Source: Anastatus disparis (lineage: Eukaryota; Arthropoda; Insecta; Hymenoptera; Eupelmidae). From it: a stretch of DNA of 64,000 bases. The translations under genes and the position numbers were made by a program. Location of the stretch: assembly GCA_017163975.1 (NCBI GenBank), contig JAFFSR010000218.1, positions 4,777,501 to 4,841,500 on the forward strand, in the 5' to 3' direction. Below, one piece after another: positions 28,501-40,300 of the stretch. Positions within the stretch are counted from its first letter, which is position 1. Each line of letters begins with the position of its first letter. Under the pieces are notes generated by a model. It made no database searches and was not told the DNA's origin. It saw nothing but the letters and a program-made list of their open reading frames with translations.

Positions 28501-31500
28501 AATTTCGTGAAAATAAAGTTTTTACATGTAACTAAAAAGTTAATTAACAAATTATTGGATTAGTAAGTATGTAAAAAAAAGAAATTTTTTCACATATAAT
28601 ATTTTTTATATCTTGGAAGAAAAAAAATATACAACATATAAGTTTACCTAATAATTCTTCTTTTTCCTTTATTAGTTCTTCTATCTTTTTTAATTTATTC
28701 TCAGCTTCTTTTGATTTTTTATCCAGTTCTTTTGTCTTTTCTTCTACTTCTTTTCTTAATGCTTCTGCTGCCTTTGTTTTTTCTTCTACTTCATTTGACA
28801 ACTGTATCTTCTCATGCTCATAATCTTCAAGTTGTTTTCTACAAGTATCCAATTTTAACAAGACTTTATTATAATTACTTTGTTTATGTAAAAGCTCTTC
28901 CAGATCAAAGGTTGAAGCATTGACGAGATAAGTTTGATCAACTAGCATGGTTGAATCTTCCAATTTAGAATCTCCAAATCCCAAAGTCTGATCTAATTTT
29001 TCTTCAATTACTGCACATTGAGCGTATGCTGCCGCTAAACCAGTTTTCAATTTGTCACTTTCTTCTACAAGCTTTTGATTAGCTTCACTTAGTTGTTCTA
29101 ATTTTTTTATATACTCTGCAGTTTCTTCATCTCGTTTTTCAATTGTTTTCTTAAGCTCTAAAATTTCTTGTTCAAATTCATTACTCGCCATGCGCATACC
29201 ATCGAGACTGTCAGCTGAAATTCGTTGTTCATCTCGTATGGTAACGTTCATTTCAGCTTTAAGTCGGTCGCAAGTATTTTTCATATCTTTGATTTGTTTT
29301 TCATAGCTTTCTTTAGCAAGATTTGTTGTTTCAAGCTCATTTTTGGTTTTAGAAACGAGATTTTCAAGATCTTGAATTTTTTGTACGAGCTCTTTCTCCA
29401 TTGACGTTTTATCATCTATTTATCAGAAAATATATGTTTTGTGATTTTGAAATGCTAATTTATTATTTTATTGTATTAATTACGTTTTTTAATAAATAGT
29501 TTTTACTCACCCAACATTTGTTTAGCTATTTGGTACTGTAGTGACATTTCATCGATAGTTTGATAAGCTGTCTCATCTAACTCTGCTATGCTTATTCCAC
29601 TAAGTCTGGACAGAGATTTTTCTAGATTAAAAATTTTATTACTCAAACTTCTTTCATATGTTTGTCCATTTTCAATTAAACTTTGAGCAGCTGAGTACCT
29701 CGATTCTAAATCGTCCAATTTAAACTAAAAATTTAATTATGTCATTTTTATAACAATTTATAGTTCTAATTATAGACTAATAAAGACATTTAATAACCTA
29801 AATTATTATACCTTAAGTGATTCATTCTCTGTCCTAAGCGTTGCAGCATCATTCAAGGCTTGTTCCAAAGATCTTTCAATACTTTCTTTTGAGTCTAAAA
29901 CACTCGTAGTTGCTACATATTTTGATGTCATTTCATCTAATTGTAATTTATGCAATTTAACTTGTTCAGACAGAAGTTCTTTTTCTCTTTCAAAAGATTC
30001 TTTACGTGTTACGAGGTCCAATTTCAGGGATTCAATCGTATGTTTATAATTTGACAGCTGCGACTGAAGAACTGATATCTCTTTAGCATGACGAATCTCG
30101 AGATTTTGGTTCTCCTCTCTGAGTTTTTGCAACTCCATGTCATATTTTGTTTTCATTTCCTGAAAATTAATTTTTTAAAAAGTTATTGACGTTTCAAATA
30201 AAAGTTAATTATTTAATGAAAATTTAATCAGTTATACTCACTTTTACTTCATTTTCATGTTTAACTTTGTTAACGTTTGTTTCTGCTGTAAATTTATCAA
30301 TAATTATTTTCATGTCCTTTTTTATTTTTTCAACTTGTTCTTCATATTGTTTTTGTAACTGATGTGTTTCAGAAGTACTAGAATCATTTCCTCCTGCATC
30401 TGCTCGAATCTTTTTATTTAGATTCTCAATTTGATCTTTGTAATTGTTTAATTCTACATTTTGTGTCTCTTTTTCAAGTTCTAGTCTTTTAATATTTTGT
30501 TGTGATTGCTCAAGTTGAGATGCAAGTTCAGAAACTAATTCTTTATGACTACCCAAGGCTATCTCTAATGCAGAGATCTGAACAAGAAAAATAATTAAAT
30601 AAATATATTTAATAAAGAAAATTACAAAATTTTATTAAAGGTACTACCTTTTCATCCACAACATTTTCTCCATTAGTAATTTCTGTTTGAGTTGAATTTA
30701 ATACACTAATTTGCGTAAGTAAAGCATCCCTTGAAGCTAATGCTTGTTGTAATGACGTAGTCAAATCTTCAATTAAATTATCACGTTGATTTACTGCTCG
30801 CTCAAATTCTTGAAGCTTTTGAATGGAATAAAATTGTATTAAAATTATTTTAAAAATTAATTAAACGAATTTTTTTCTAATGTATTTAACCACAAAATTA
30901 TTTGTTTATTTTTAAACAATGGTTTTGTTTTGTTTTTGTAAATTTACTATTTTCAAGTTTCAGATTCAGTTATTTTATTTTATTTTAAATATAAACATAT
31001 ACAATGAATAAAATAAACAAAAGTAAAGTAAATAAACAAAAATAAAGTAATGAGTAGCATATTTTTTTTTAAAGTTTATTCAAATTTAATAATTAAAGCT
31101 TATTGATTATTGCGAAACTAAACTATTCATTTATAAATGAAGTTGTTTTTTCATTATTTTTAGAAAAAGAGGGTATGCATATAAGCTCAGAAAAAATGTA
31201 TATATAAATACAAATAAGACTAAAAACTAACCTTTGTATGGTAGGAAACAATAAGGTCTTTGTATTGAATGTTACTATTCTGGCTGTGTGAAGATGTTGG
31301 AGAAGATGCATCTGCTCTGAGGTGATCAATTTCAGCATGAAGAGCTTCAACAACAGCTTCTTTACCTTGAAGTAATTCTTCTAATTCAGTGACTCTTCCA
31401 GCTAAACCTTCTAAGTCACCGTCACCTTCTCCTTCACTCATACTGACACTACTGTATAAGGTGTCTCTTAAAATACTTTCATTATTCTGAAATTATGATC

Positions 31501-32710
31501 AGAAATTAACTTTTCATAAAGAGTAATTATCTTTAATTGCTATTATAAATTATAGTACAATTATAAATAAAATAAAATTTCATTTAATTTTATTTGTACT
31601 ATTAAAATACAATTATAAATATAAGAGATGATTGTTGATAAAATAGTTATATTTTGAAACTTATACTTACACTTTTTAGATCCATAGATTGATTCTCAAT
31701 ATCGTTATGAATTGATTCCTCATCTGACGGATCTTCTAAGCTTTTACTTAATTTTTTATTTAAGCGCTTTGACTTATAATTATCCAGCTGTAAAAGAATA
31801 TAAAATAATTAATTGTCATTTGTCAGTAATCATTAAGTATAAATTAAATAAAAGGAATTAGTTTACAAAACATAAATAAATATTATAAATTTAATACTAT
31901 GAAATTTATAAATTAAAGAAATAAAATTAATTTTCAACTATTTAACATAAGCACTACAATAAACATTGACATTAGTATCCTCAATTTAATATGAATTGAT
32001 CTTGCAAAAATACAACGTAGAAAATCTAAATTTTGAATAATTTGATTTTACTAAAACATGATTCAAATTATGAAAAAACAGTGTTTGCAATGATTAATCT
32101 CTATTAAATTATTTATGCATGCCTTAAAAGTTGTGCATTACTAAGATATCCTTTTTTGATTTTAATTTATTTATGAGAATCCAGACAAATTATAATTCTC
32201 AAGAAAACCTTATGCAAATTTTCGATTTGAAAAACATCAATAATTTTTTGTAACAAATTTGCATCCATCAAAGTTATTAAATTTTGTGAATTTTTGTTAG
32301 CTTATATTTTACACAATTAAAACGTATTGTAACAACATTAATATAAATAGTTTTTGTTATTTAAACAAAATTCCATAAAATAACACAGAAACTTACGAAT
32401 TATTAAGTTTTTAAAAGTATTTAATTTAATTGAAAGCAACACATTTTGGAAGAATCATTGGTTATATATATTCTTTATTTGAGCAAGAGTAAAGTTAGTA
32501 AAGCCCTAGAGAAAATGCCTCTCGGGGTTAAATGTCGAATGATACCAAAAATAGCCCCCCACACAAGAGAAGTTGAGAATACATAAGCAATTGCACTTTT
32601 CGTAGGCCCTTAGAAAACCCATCCTCTTTCCCATCTTCCTCTAAATATACAAAACTCACCAGTTCTTTGCCTGCCTCCAAAGCGCGTCTACGTCGTTTAT
32701 CGTCATCCAT
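13577..32710 (-). CDS. Plp: Pericentrin-like protein / AKAP9 family, centrosomal PACT-domain scaffold (long isoform)
   Basis: Giant coiled-coil protein of the pericentriolar material and basal bodies. Coding exons 5' to 3' (minus): 32710-32660, 31787-31671, 31486-31232, 30815-30648, 30577-30242, 30159-29812, 29724-29511, 29415-28648, 28412-28059, 27764-27574, 26593-26450, 26203-25965, 25875-25507, 25328-24983, 24235-24179, 22586-22431, 21441-21361, 19618-19325, 19182-18817, 18730-18512, 18403-17780, 17699-17214, 17137-16793, 16478-16023, 15868-15568, 15455-15079, 14998-14705, 14628-14449, 14371-13980, 13688-13577. Phases close exactly: 2880 codons including the stop, about 2879 aa. The N-terminus MDDDKRRRRALEAGKEL matches the charged start of AKAP9/pericentrin. 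Long heptad coiled coils fill most exons. The conserved SARTLSDILSIN motif is in exon 21 and the C-terminal PACT domain in exon 29. Exon 13 holds KRVHFAP, a possible PP1-docking motif. Introns carry three SINE copies. Plp versus AKAP9 naming follows the single insect family member. Confidence 0.9.
13980..14371 (-). other. PACT centrosome-targeting domain of Plp (exon 29)
   Basis: This exon encodes the basic-hydrophobic C-terminal module. The readable signature includes RKALIYQKHYLVCIIAGYQR, a second helix FRSLVLLLIAIQRIKWLIL and the basic run RWRTGRRVG. PACT domains of pericentrin and AKAP9 bind calmodulin and target the centrosome. The final 112-nt exon (13688-13577) adds a short tail ending NADTFKAD. 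Confidence 0.88.
19822..19929 (-). CDS. Plp: Alternative first coding exon of Plp (short isoform start)
   Basis: Within the large intron 21360-19619 an ATG at 19929-19927 opens a 36-codon exon beginning MAFSTEYNEKL and ending KLE|GTAAAA. It joins in phase 0 to the exon starting at 19618 (VEELTRQ). If spliced after the upstream exon 21441-21361 through the AG just upstream, frame 0 hits a stop within 18 codons. It therefore makes sense only as a first exon from an internal promoter. The short product would be about 1517 aa and keep the C-terminal half with the PACT domain. Multiple promoters are known for Plp/AKAP9 genes; this one is inferred from sequence. Confidence 0.6.
19930..21360 (-). 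promoter_or_regulatory. Plp intron holding the putative internal promoter
   Basis: This stretch lies between exon 21441-21361 and the alternative first exon. Apart from SINE copy 2 and a (TTC)n run near 20983-20996, it is AT-rich with no coding signal. The core promoter of the short isoform should lie in its 3' part, but I see no clear TATA or initiator element. Confidence 0.35.
20621..20825 (+). mobile_element. tRNA-derived SINE, copy 2, with target-site duplication
   Basis: Full-length copy in the Plp intron just upstream of the alternative first exon. The head has A and B boxes (B box GGTTCGAATCC). A 10-bp direct repeat ATATTAATCA flanks it at 20611-20620 and 20826-20835, as expected for target-primed insertion. 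The 5' arm GAGATCATCAGTG (20621-20633) is partly complementary to 20748-20760. Confidence 0.92.
23029..23129. mobile_element. 101-bp hairpin MITE flanked by TA
   Basis: An almost perfect inverted repeat. The left arm begins CCCGCGTAAAAATT and the right arm is its complement, ending AATTTTTACGCGGG. The arms run to a 6-nt loop (GTTGCT) and match apart from one substitution and an 11-bp insertion in the left arm that duplicates AATATATTGC-like sequence. It is flanked by TA on both sides, as for Tc1/mariner-type insertions. It encodes nothing. Confidence 0.75.
23430..23625 (+). mobile_element. tRNA-derived SINE, copy 3
   Basis: Copy with a shortened anticodon region. It is notable for perfect 13/13 complementarity between the 5' arm GAAGTCATCAGTG (23430-23442) and the internal arm at 23550-23562, both differing from the usual GAGGTCGTCAGTG. 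It lies in a Plp intron. Confidence 0.88.
24179..24235 (-). CDS. Plp: 57-nt Plp microexon
   Basis: A short exon bounded by TTATCTTCCCAG and GTAAAT encodes 19 residues (QVSLVPNLPSNIQRVRSLK). It keeps phase 0 on both sides, so it can be included or skipped without a frame change. Unlike its neighbours it is not coiled-coil-like. The acceptor is a tandem NAGCAG, so one residue may also be optional. Confidence 0.65.
27288..27492 (+). mobile_element. tRNA-derived SINE, copy 4
   Basis: Close to the apparent consensus: GAGGTCGTCAGTGGCTCAG head, anticodon-loop-like TTCGTAA (CGT at the anticodon position, so Thr-like), and B box GTTTGAATCC. It ends in a TTAAATAAAAT-like, A-rich tail and lies in the Plp intron 27573-26594. 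Confidence 0.9.
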
Positions 32711-34379
32711 CCTTTTAATAAAGTTATTTAACGTCTATTTATCCTCACTATTTTATTGTCATTTTCACTATTTTCAATCATACAACTCCGTCTTCTTTTC
32801 TTTTTTAAAAAACCAACTTTTATGAGTCCCTTCTTTTTTTCAATATCCGTTGACTCCAGTATAGTTATATAGACTGTGCATGGAAAGACTTACGGCTCGC
32901 ACTGTATCAGGCATAACACGAGCATCCAATAAAAAAAAACGAAGTAGCAATAGTGTAACCGTTTTTAATATATTCGCCGTCCCTTTCCAACTTATCTATG
33001 TTTCTCCCTCCTACTTTTTGGCGGTTACAATATTCTATATTCAGCTGGGTTAGTAAACAATGCAAAAGTTCATTGTTGATGCCTCGCGAATGGTATTATT
33101 GATTTTATTATTGATATTAATACTTGCTTCTTTACCTTGAGTTTGTTTGATCGTTGCGGTTTCCCAATAACTATAATGTTTAATTCGGAGTTTAAAAACG
33201 ATCAACTTAAACAGATGTACACTGGATTTTAAACTGATGTCTTTTTAGGTTGTATGGGGGGATAGTAGGGGCAGTACCAGAGAACTCGCGCTTTTTATTC
33301 GTTAGAGATTGTAAATACAGGGATTCTCAATTTTGCTACACATCAACTTTGATTTTTTTTGCATAATCTCGGTGGTTTTTAGAGATTTGGATTTGATGTA
33401 ATTGTTAATAATAAATTTATTAAATAAGTTTTTATTTTCATATGAATCAAAAAATGTTATGAAAAAATTAAGTTTTAAAAATAAGACATTTTTTAATGAT
33501 AATTTGATAAAAACAGTAAAACATATTGGGAATTATTTGTATAAAAGTTTGGAATAAATCAATAAAACGTTAAATAAAAATCTAATCATTTAAAAAAAAA
33601 GTTAACTATGTAGAAAAAATGTTACTCCGAATATTCAACTTTTTATCACAGAGAACCACTGGTAACTTAAAAATAATTGATCCACTTCACCGATATTGCT
33701 AAAATTATCAATAGAAATTTTCAAAATATTATACAAATAGAATGGGACATACATATTTGCAATTAAATAGAGTATATGATAGGCTGCATTCATCGAAACC
33801 TAATCATTTTTTTTCTTTTTATAATTTTTAACGCTTTATCATTTAAAAAGAGCTTAATAACTATATAAAAAACGTTTATCGGAATATCATAATAATTTAT
33901 AACCTCAATTAAAAAATTAGTTATTATTAAAAGAATTATTTAAATAAATCTGAAATTATTTTTTAATTTGAGATTAAAAAATGTTACAGTAAACAATTAA
34001 AAAAATCTAATTCTAGAAACAAATAAACAAAAGCTTGTTAAATAACATTTTAATTAGCTTAATTCAAGTTTGTTTGCGCGTGCGCAACAAACTTAACCTC
34101 CCTCTGCAGGCATAATTCAAAATTAAAATTTCAATTGAAATTTCGTCAGTAACGAACATTTCAAACGAAAAAAAATCCTGGTGTGCACTGCAGTGTCTTG
34201 CAGTGTTATTTGTAACAGAAAATTTAGCAGTTGCTTCGTACGCGCGCGTTGTCACTTTAGTGAGTTCGCCAGTTCAAAATAAAAACAATTTGATTCTTTA
34301 AAAATTTTGAGTGTAAAGTTTTAATTGAAATAAGGTGGTGAAAAGTGAAATCATATAAAAGAATTTAAAAAATACAAAA
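32711..34379. promoter_or_regulatory. Divergent promoter region between Plp and mars
   Basis: A 1.7-kb intergenic stretch between two head-to-head genes. A TTTTTGGCGG near 33013, resembling an E2F site, lies on the Plp side. TTGCGCGTGCGCAA at 34074-34087 lies 290 bp before the mars ATG; on the minus strand it matches the NRF-1/Ewg consensus YGCGCAYGCGCR. The remainder is AT-rich with no gene seen. Transcription starts cannot be placed. Confidence 0.5.
34074..34087 (-). promoter_or_regulatory. NRF-1/Ewg-like palindrome upstream of mars
   Basis: TTGCGCGTGCGCAA, a near-palindrome that fits the NRF-1 consensus and stands out in AT-rich surroundings. It is a plausible core-promoter site for mars. 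Confidence 0.45.
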
Positions 34380-37300
34380 ATGACGGACTTTAGAGATAGA
34401 TACAAACGTATAGGCTTCGGCCGAGAAGACATTGATATTAATCGTGCTATGAGAAGTCAAAGACGCGATGAAGCTAGACGTGAAATGCGAAGTGAACATT
34501 TTAGTGTACATCGTAACATTGAAGTTGATCAGGATGATACGTTTGAGAGAGAAGAGAAAAAAAAGCAAGATGAAAATGATATCAGTAATGCAGCTGAAGA
34601 GTTAAAGAAAAAAGCCGCATCAGGTTTGTTTTGATATAAAAAATGAAGGTTTGCCCGCCAATTTTTATCAGGAGTTCTGGGTGGACGATTATCTTTTAAC
34701 TTAAAAAAATTTTTTTTATTAACTTTCAACAAAGTAATTGCATAATTAAAGAAAATTAAGTTATGAATTGTGAAGGTCATCAGTGGCTCATTCGGTAGAG
34801 CGATGGGTTTGTAATCTCGAGATCTTGAGTTCGAATCTCGCTCTCAGCGACCGATTGATACAACCACTACTGCATATTGCATGTGCCTTGTTCACAAATA
34901 CACTTATGACCTTTGTCGCTAATTAGTATCGCAATAATAGCTAAAATACAGCAACGTTAAATAAAATTTTAAAAAATTCGGAAAAATTCAATTTGGAGAT
35001 TATGTAAAAAGATTAAAAATAATGAAATAGTTTCTTTTAAATTTTTAAAAAATTTTAACTCATTTACACTATGTATAATTAATGTGTTGAATAAATTTTT
35101 TTTTATTTTATAATAAACTAATTATTTATAATCTTTTTACCTCATCTTTAAATTAAATTAAAAAATTGAATGAAAAAATTTATATGAAATTATTCTATAC
35201 GAATTATTTTATGGCACACAAGAAATATTTTTCTGCATTTGTTTCAGATCTTGAAGAAGGAATTCAAAAACGATTACAGCAATTAGAAAAATGGCGTGAA
35301 GAGAGAAACCGAAAGAAATTATTGGAAAAAAAGAAAGCCAAACCAGTATTCAAAGTTGGAGTAGTTCATCACAAAGTATATTCTCCGCCAATGAATAAAG
35401 AACCAGTTCCTCCACCTCCAAGACTTTGTAAATCTAAAGAAGTTCATCATGAAGCACCACCACCAAAAAGGGTCACTCGAGCAACAGAAAAGCGTTTGGC
35501 TTCTAAAACTCTTCAGCAGAAACGTGATTTATCAAAATCCAAGAAAAAAGTTGAGGTACAATTGATTTATTTATTAAATTAAAAAATTTATCATTTAAAT
35601 TGAACAATAAAAAATAATTTTTAATTTTTCAAAATTTTATTAAAGCCAAGCTTTAAGGATAAAGTACCTAAGGTACCTCTGGCACCAAAAGATCACCAAT
35701 TTAAAGTTCCAGTAGGAGTAACTCCAATTCCAATGTTTGGAAGACAAGTTTTGGAAGCTACAAAGGCAAATTTAGAATGGGAACTACATTCCAAGTCTCA
35801 TGAAGTATCATCCACAAGTGAATTTTCTAAAAGTTTAAATACACAATCTGCATCATTATCCAATAATCATTCTATCATTTTATCCAAGTCCAATGACAGT
35901 CCAAAATCAAATAACTTAGATACTCAGATTTGCGATTCAACAGTTGACAAAAGTTTGAATGATTCATCAAATGATACATCATTAGAAGCAGTATCTCTGA
36001 AAATATCATCTGATGATCAGGAAATGTTAGATGATCAAGAGAATGTTGATAACAATTGTAAAATGGATTCTAAAAATTCATCTGACAACAGAAGATCATC
36101 AAGAATATTCAAGCCATCATTTGCTCAAACTAATTCTACAAATAAAAAAAATATTGATTCTCTGAAAAATTCAAGTTTATTAAAACAAAGTAGGAGAAGA
36201 TCAAAAAGTATTGCAGAACCTGCTACAGAAAGTCCTATTAGTAAACAAAACATAACAAAAAGTCAGGAAAAACCGGAAGAACAAGAAAAGATAGAAGATG
36301 AAGAAATTGTTGAATCTAAAAATGATACATTAGATTCTTCCATTTCAAAACAAAATAAAACAAAATCACAAATAAAGAGAAGATCAACTAGAATTATTAC
36401 ACATGAAACTGCAAGTTCTCAAAAAATTGCAAAAGATGACACTTTCACTTTAGAGGATGAAGAAATGTTAGATATTTTAGAAAATCCAGAATCTAATGAA
36501 AAAATAATCAATTCTCAAATAGAAAATATCTTACCAAGATCAAGCACATTAAAATCACCAGTAACTAAACGAAGATCATTCAGAAAATTTTCTGAAGACA
36601 AAAATTTGGAATTTGAACAAGTTTCAAAAGATGAAAGTTTTATTTTAGAAGATAAAGAAGAAACGTTGAATAGTAGAGAAAACAATGATTCTATGAAATC
36701 TAGTTTTTCCAAAACTAATCAAAGAAAATCATCGGCAAGAAGAAAATCAATAAATTTTAAGTCTAATTCTATTGATGAATCAACTAAAGAAAACGATTTT
36801 GTAAAAGAAATGAATTCACGTACTATAGAAAATGAGGAAGTTTTTGAAAATCTTGAAAAATCAGGTCTTGGAGATTCTTCAATATCAAAACAAAACAAAA
36901 CTAAATCACCAGTTACTAGAAGAAGATCTGCCAGAGTGTCCGATGAAAGTGCTACAAATATAGAGGGAGAATCAAATTTAAAGAATATTGAAATGTTTAA
37001 TCTTGATAGCCAAATGGAAATAACTATATTGAAACAAAACAAATCACCAAAAAGAAAAGACTCTATAAAAATTGTTCCAGAAGTATCTTTGATAAAATTT
37101 TCCCCTCGACAATCAGAAATAATTCAATCCAAAAAGTCTGCTATCAAAATTTCACCTACTAAACAAGTAGAAACCTTAAATGAATCAAGTTCTTCAGAGC
37201 CAAAGATTCGTAAATTATCTGGAAATGATTCTCATAACTTAAGCCTTGAAATATCCCTTCCTAAAGATTCTACATTAGATAAACCACCAGCATTTTTCTC

Positions 37301-40300
37301 GCCTTATATAGTGTCTAGCCGAGGTAAAAGTAGTGTTCGAAAAGAAATCAAACGAAGATTTAGTCAAGTATTACCTGATGATATTCCAACAAAAGATACC
37401 GTGATGCAAACACTTAATATTTCTGTAGAAGAAGAACAACGTACAGCACAGGTAAAATGATTTATTTATATTTTAATAAGATTTTATAGCTTAATACAAA
37501 AATATTTTGTATTTTCTTATTGCCAGTATTATAAGTACATCCTCGATAAAGAAATCGATCGTCTAAACGAGCTCTGTGAAGAGTGGAATAAAATTAAAGA
37601 AGATGAAAGTATTCCTGAGGAAATCCATTATGAAATTCAAGCTGCAGTTGGTCAAACTCGACTTCTAATAAATAAAAAATTTGAACGTTTCCGTGGACTC
37701 GTATTAGATTGTGAAACAGGTAAAGGTGAAATGTTGGTAACATGCAAAGATCTTCAAGGTTTTTGGGAAATGATGTATATGGAGATACGTGATTGTGATA
37801 ATCGATTTAATAGACTTGATAAACTCAAGGCTGGAAATTGGGTAGAAGAGCAAGCAGTTGTCAATGAAGAACAACCTATAAAAAAGAAACCAATAGCAAA
37901 AAAACCAGCTGCTAAAAAGAAAGTATCTGCAGCTAAAACAAGTTCTCTCAGGGCTCATATAATGGCTGCAAGGAAAAAGATAAAAAATGATGATGTTGAA
38001 GGTGATGTCGAGATGAAAGAGGCTCCTATTATGTAAGCAAAATATTGTCGTTTTGTCATACGTACATATCTCAAATCTTATTTTGTGAATATAATTATTT
38101 GCATTATTTTTACTTTTAATAACAATTTAACGACCCTGATTGAATTTCTGCCATTGAAAGATTTTTAGTGATGGAAATTTAAACCAGATCCTTTGACATG
38201 GCTGCATTAGTATAAAAAATTTTATGCATTAAATTAACTTAGCTGTCAGTAACATAATTATGGTTTAATTTATTTGCAATATATTTTTATTAGATAACTT
38301 TTTTATTTTTTTAGAAATTAAAAATGCAATTTCAATAAAATTTCTTATTTAAATTAATTTAAAAAGTTTATAATTTTATATTTGTCTAAAATTTATTTAA
38401 ATAAGATATTATATTACACATTGATTTTAATTAAAATAGTAATTTTTTAAAATTAATATTAAAAATATTGTTGCAAAGTGAAACTAATGAAGAGATAAAA
38501 GAAGAGACAGTCAATGAGCCAAATGAAGCCAGTATTTTATCTAAGAATCGTCGTACATCAACACCAAAATATACTAACAAGTGGCAATCGTTGTTAAAAA
38601 AAGTTCATTCATCCCAAACAAAAAAATCAACTACTAGTCCACTTATAGTTATGAAACTTAGCCAGATGTGCAAAACGCCAGAAGTACAACTTGATGATTC
38701 AATTATTTATATTAATTCAGATCGTACACCAGCCAAGAGTATATTGAAAACGTCAAAAGATGATACTCTTAGTTTTATTGCCAAATCAGCTAACAAAGTC
38801 TTTTTTAAAGAACAACCTTATGAAGTTCAAGAGTTTAATTCTGAAGTTAATAATGAACATGATATGAGTACAGGTGATTATATTTTGAATTAAATTTATA
38901 AATATTTAAACAGATATTAAAATTTTTTTAATTAACAGTATGGATTTAAATTTTATTAATAATTTCTCTTAATAATCTTTGCATTGTTATAAAATTTATT
39001 TTCAGATGATAATGAAGAGCCTCCAGTACAGATTGAAAGAAAATTAAACTTTGAAAGTGACAGTTTTAATTCATCACAAATTGATGATACTGAAAATAAT
39101 GAAAAGTCAGAAGAAGTAAGACCTGATACCCCAACGATTTCGTTATCTCCATTCAATTTGAGACAAACAATACCAAATATTGTTATATCTGACGCAAGCC
39201 CAATGATAACAATGTCACCTTTGAGTTTAGAAGAAAATAAGTCTTCTATTGGAAAGAGTTTAAAGAAAACTAAAAAACAAATTTCGTTTGAAGACAGTGT
39301 AAATGAAGGTTATTCCCGAAGCCTCAGAAGTTCAAAATTCAAACCACCACTAACGCCGATACCAAAGTACAAACAGGTATTCATTTTTCTTCATTTGTAT
39401 AGAATATAAAATATTCTTCATTTAAGCATAGAATATAAAATAATTATTTTCAATCATATTAATAAAAAAAACTTTATTTTTTATTTGTAGAGAGAAAATG
39501 AAGAAGAAACGAGCATGGAAATAGACAATAATTTTCAAGGCATTACTAATGAGTCAATTTCTTCTGTTCCAGAACAAAAACAAATCAAGGTATTATTTAC
39601 CAATGTTTTGATTTTTTGAAATTATTTAAAATTGACCAATAATTTTATTTGATAAATTTTAGGAATTTTATTTGAATTCTGATGGTATTATATGCGAAAG
39701 AATAGTCACATCGAATAAAGACACTCCTAGAACTACAAGATTAAAACGAAGTAATTCTCAAGTAAGGTTTTTATACTTTTTATTTTAAATGCTTTTTAAT
39801 TAATATTTTTTCTTAATTTCAAAGATTTTTTTTAAATTCTTATTAAAAATAATTTTTAATTCATTATTCAGAGATCAGATGATAGTCCAATTGTCAGTCA
39901 TCCTAGATTAAATGCAATAAATAGGAGAATCGCTACTCCAAAATCTAAGCGAAGAAATACCCATGTAAGATAATTATTAATTATAATAAAATAAACAAGA
40001 TACATAAATACACTTGCACACGCATGCAATCACACTCACACATATTTATAAATACAAGTGTATATGTACAGTATATACAATAAATAAGTTTGATATGATA
40101 ATCGCGAATTTAAAAATTAAATTTTTTTTATTTAGATACCACAAATTGAAATCCATACTCCATCAACTTCAGAAAAGGAAATTATTACTGAAGATAGAAA
40201 ATCATCTACTCCTAGGTCGAAAAGGCGATCATCAAGGGTGAGTTAACTATTATAATATCGAAAAAGAACATTGATTTTTAAATAATGATTATTTATACAG

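Noticed and set aside
38033..38478. End of mars at 38036-38038 and a second gene after it
   Set aside because: GTAAGC overlaps the stop region, and splicing to 38479 keeps phase through every later exon. The tail shares motifs with exon 3. It remains possible as a short isoform.
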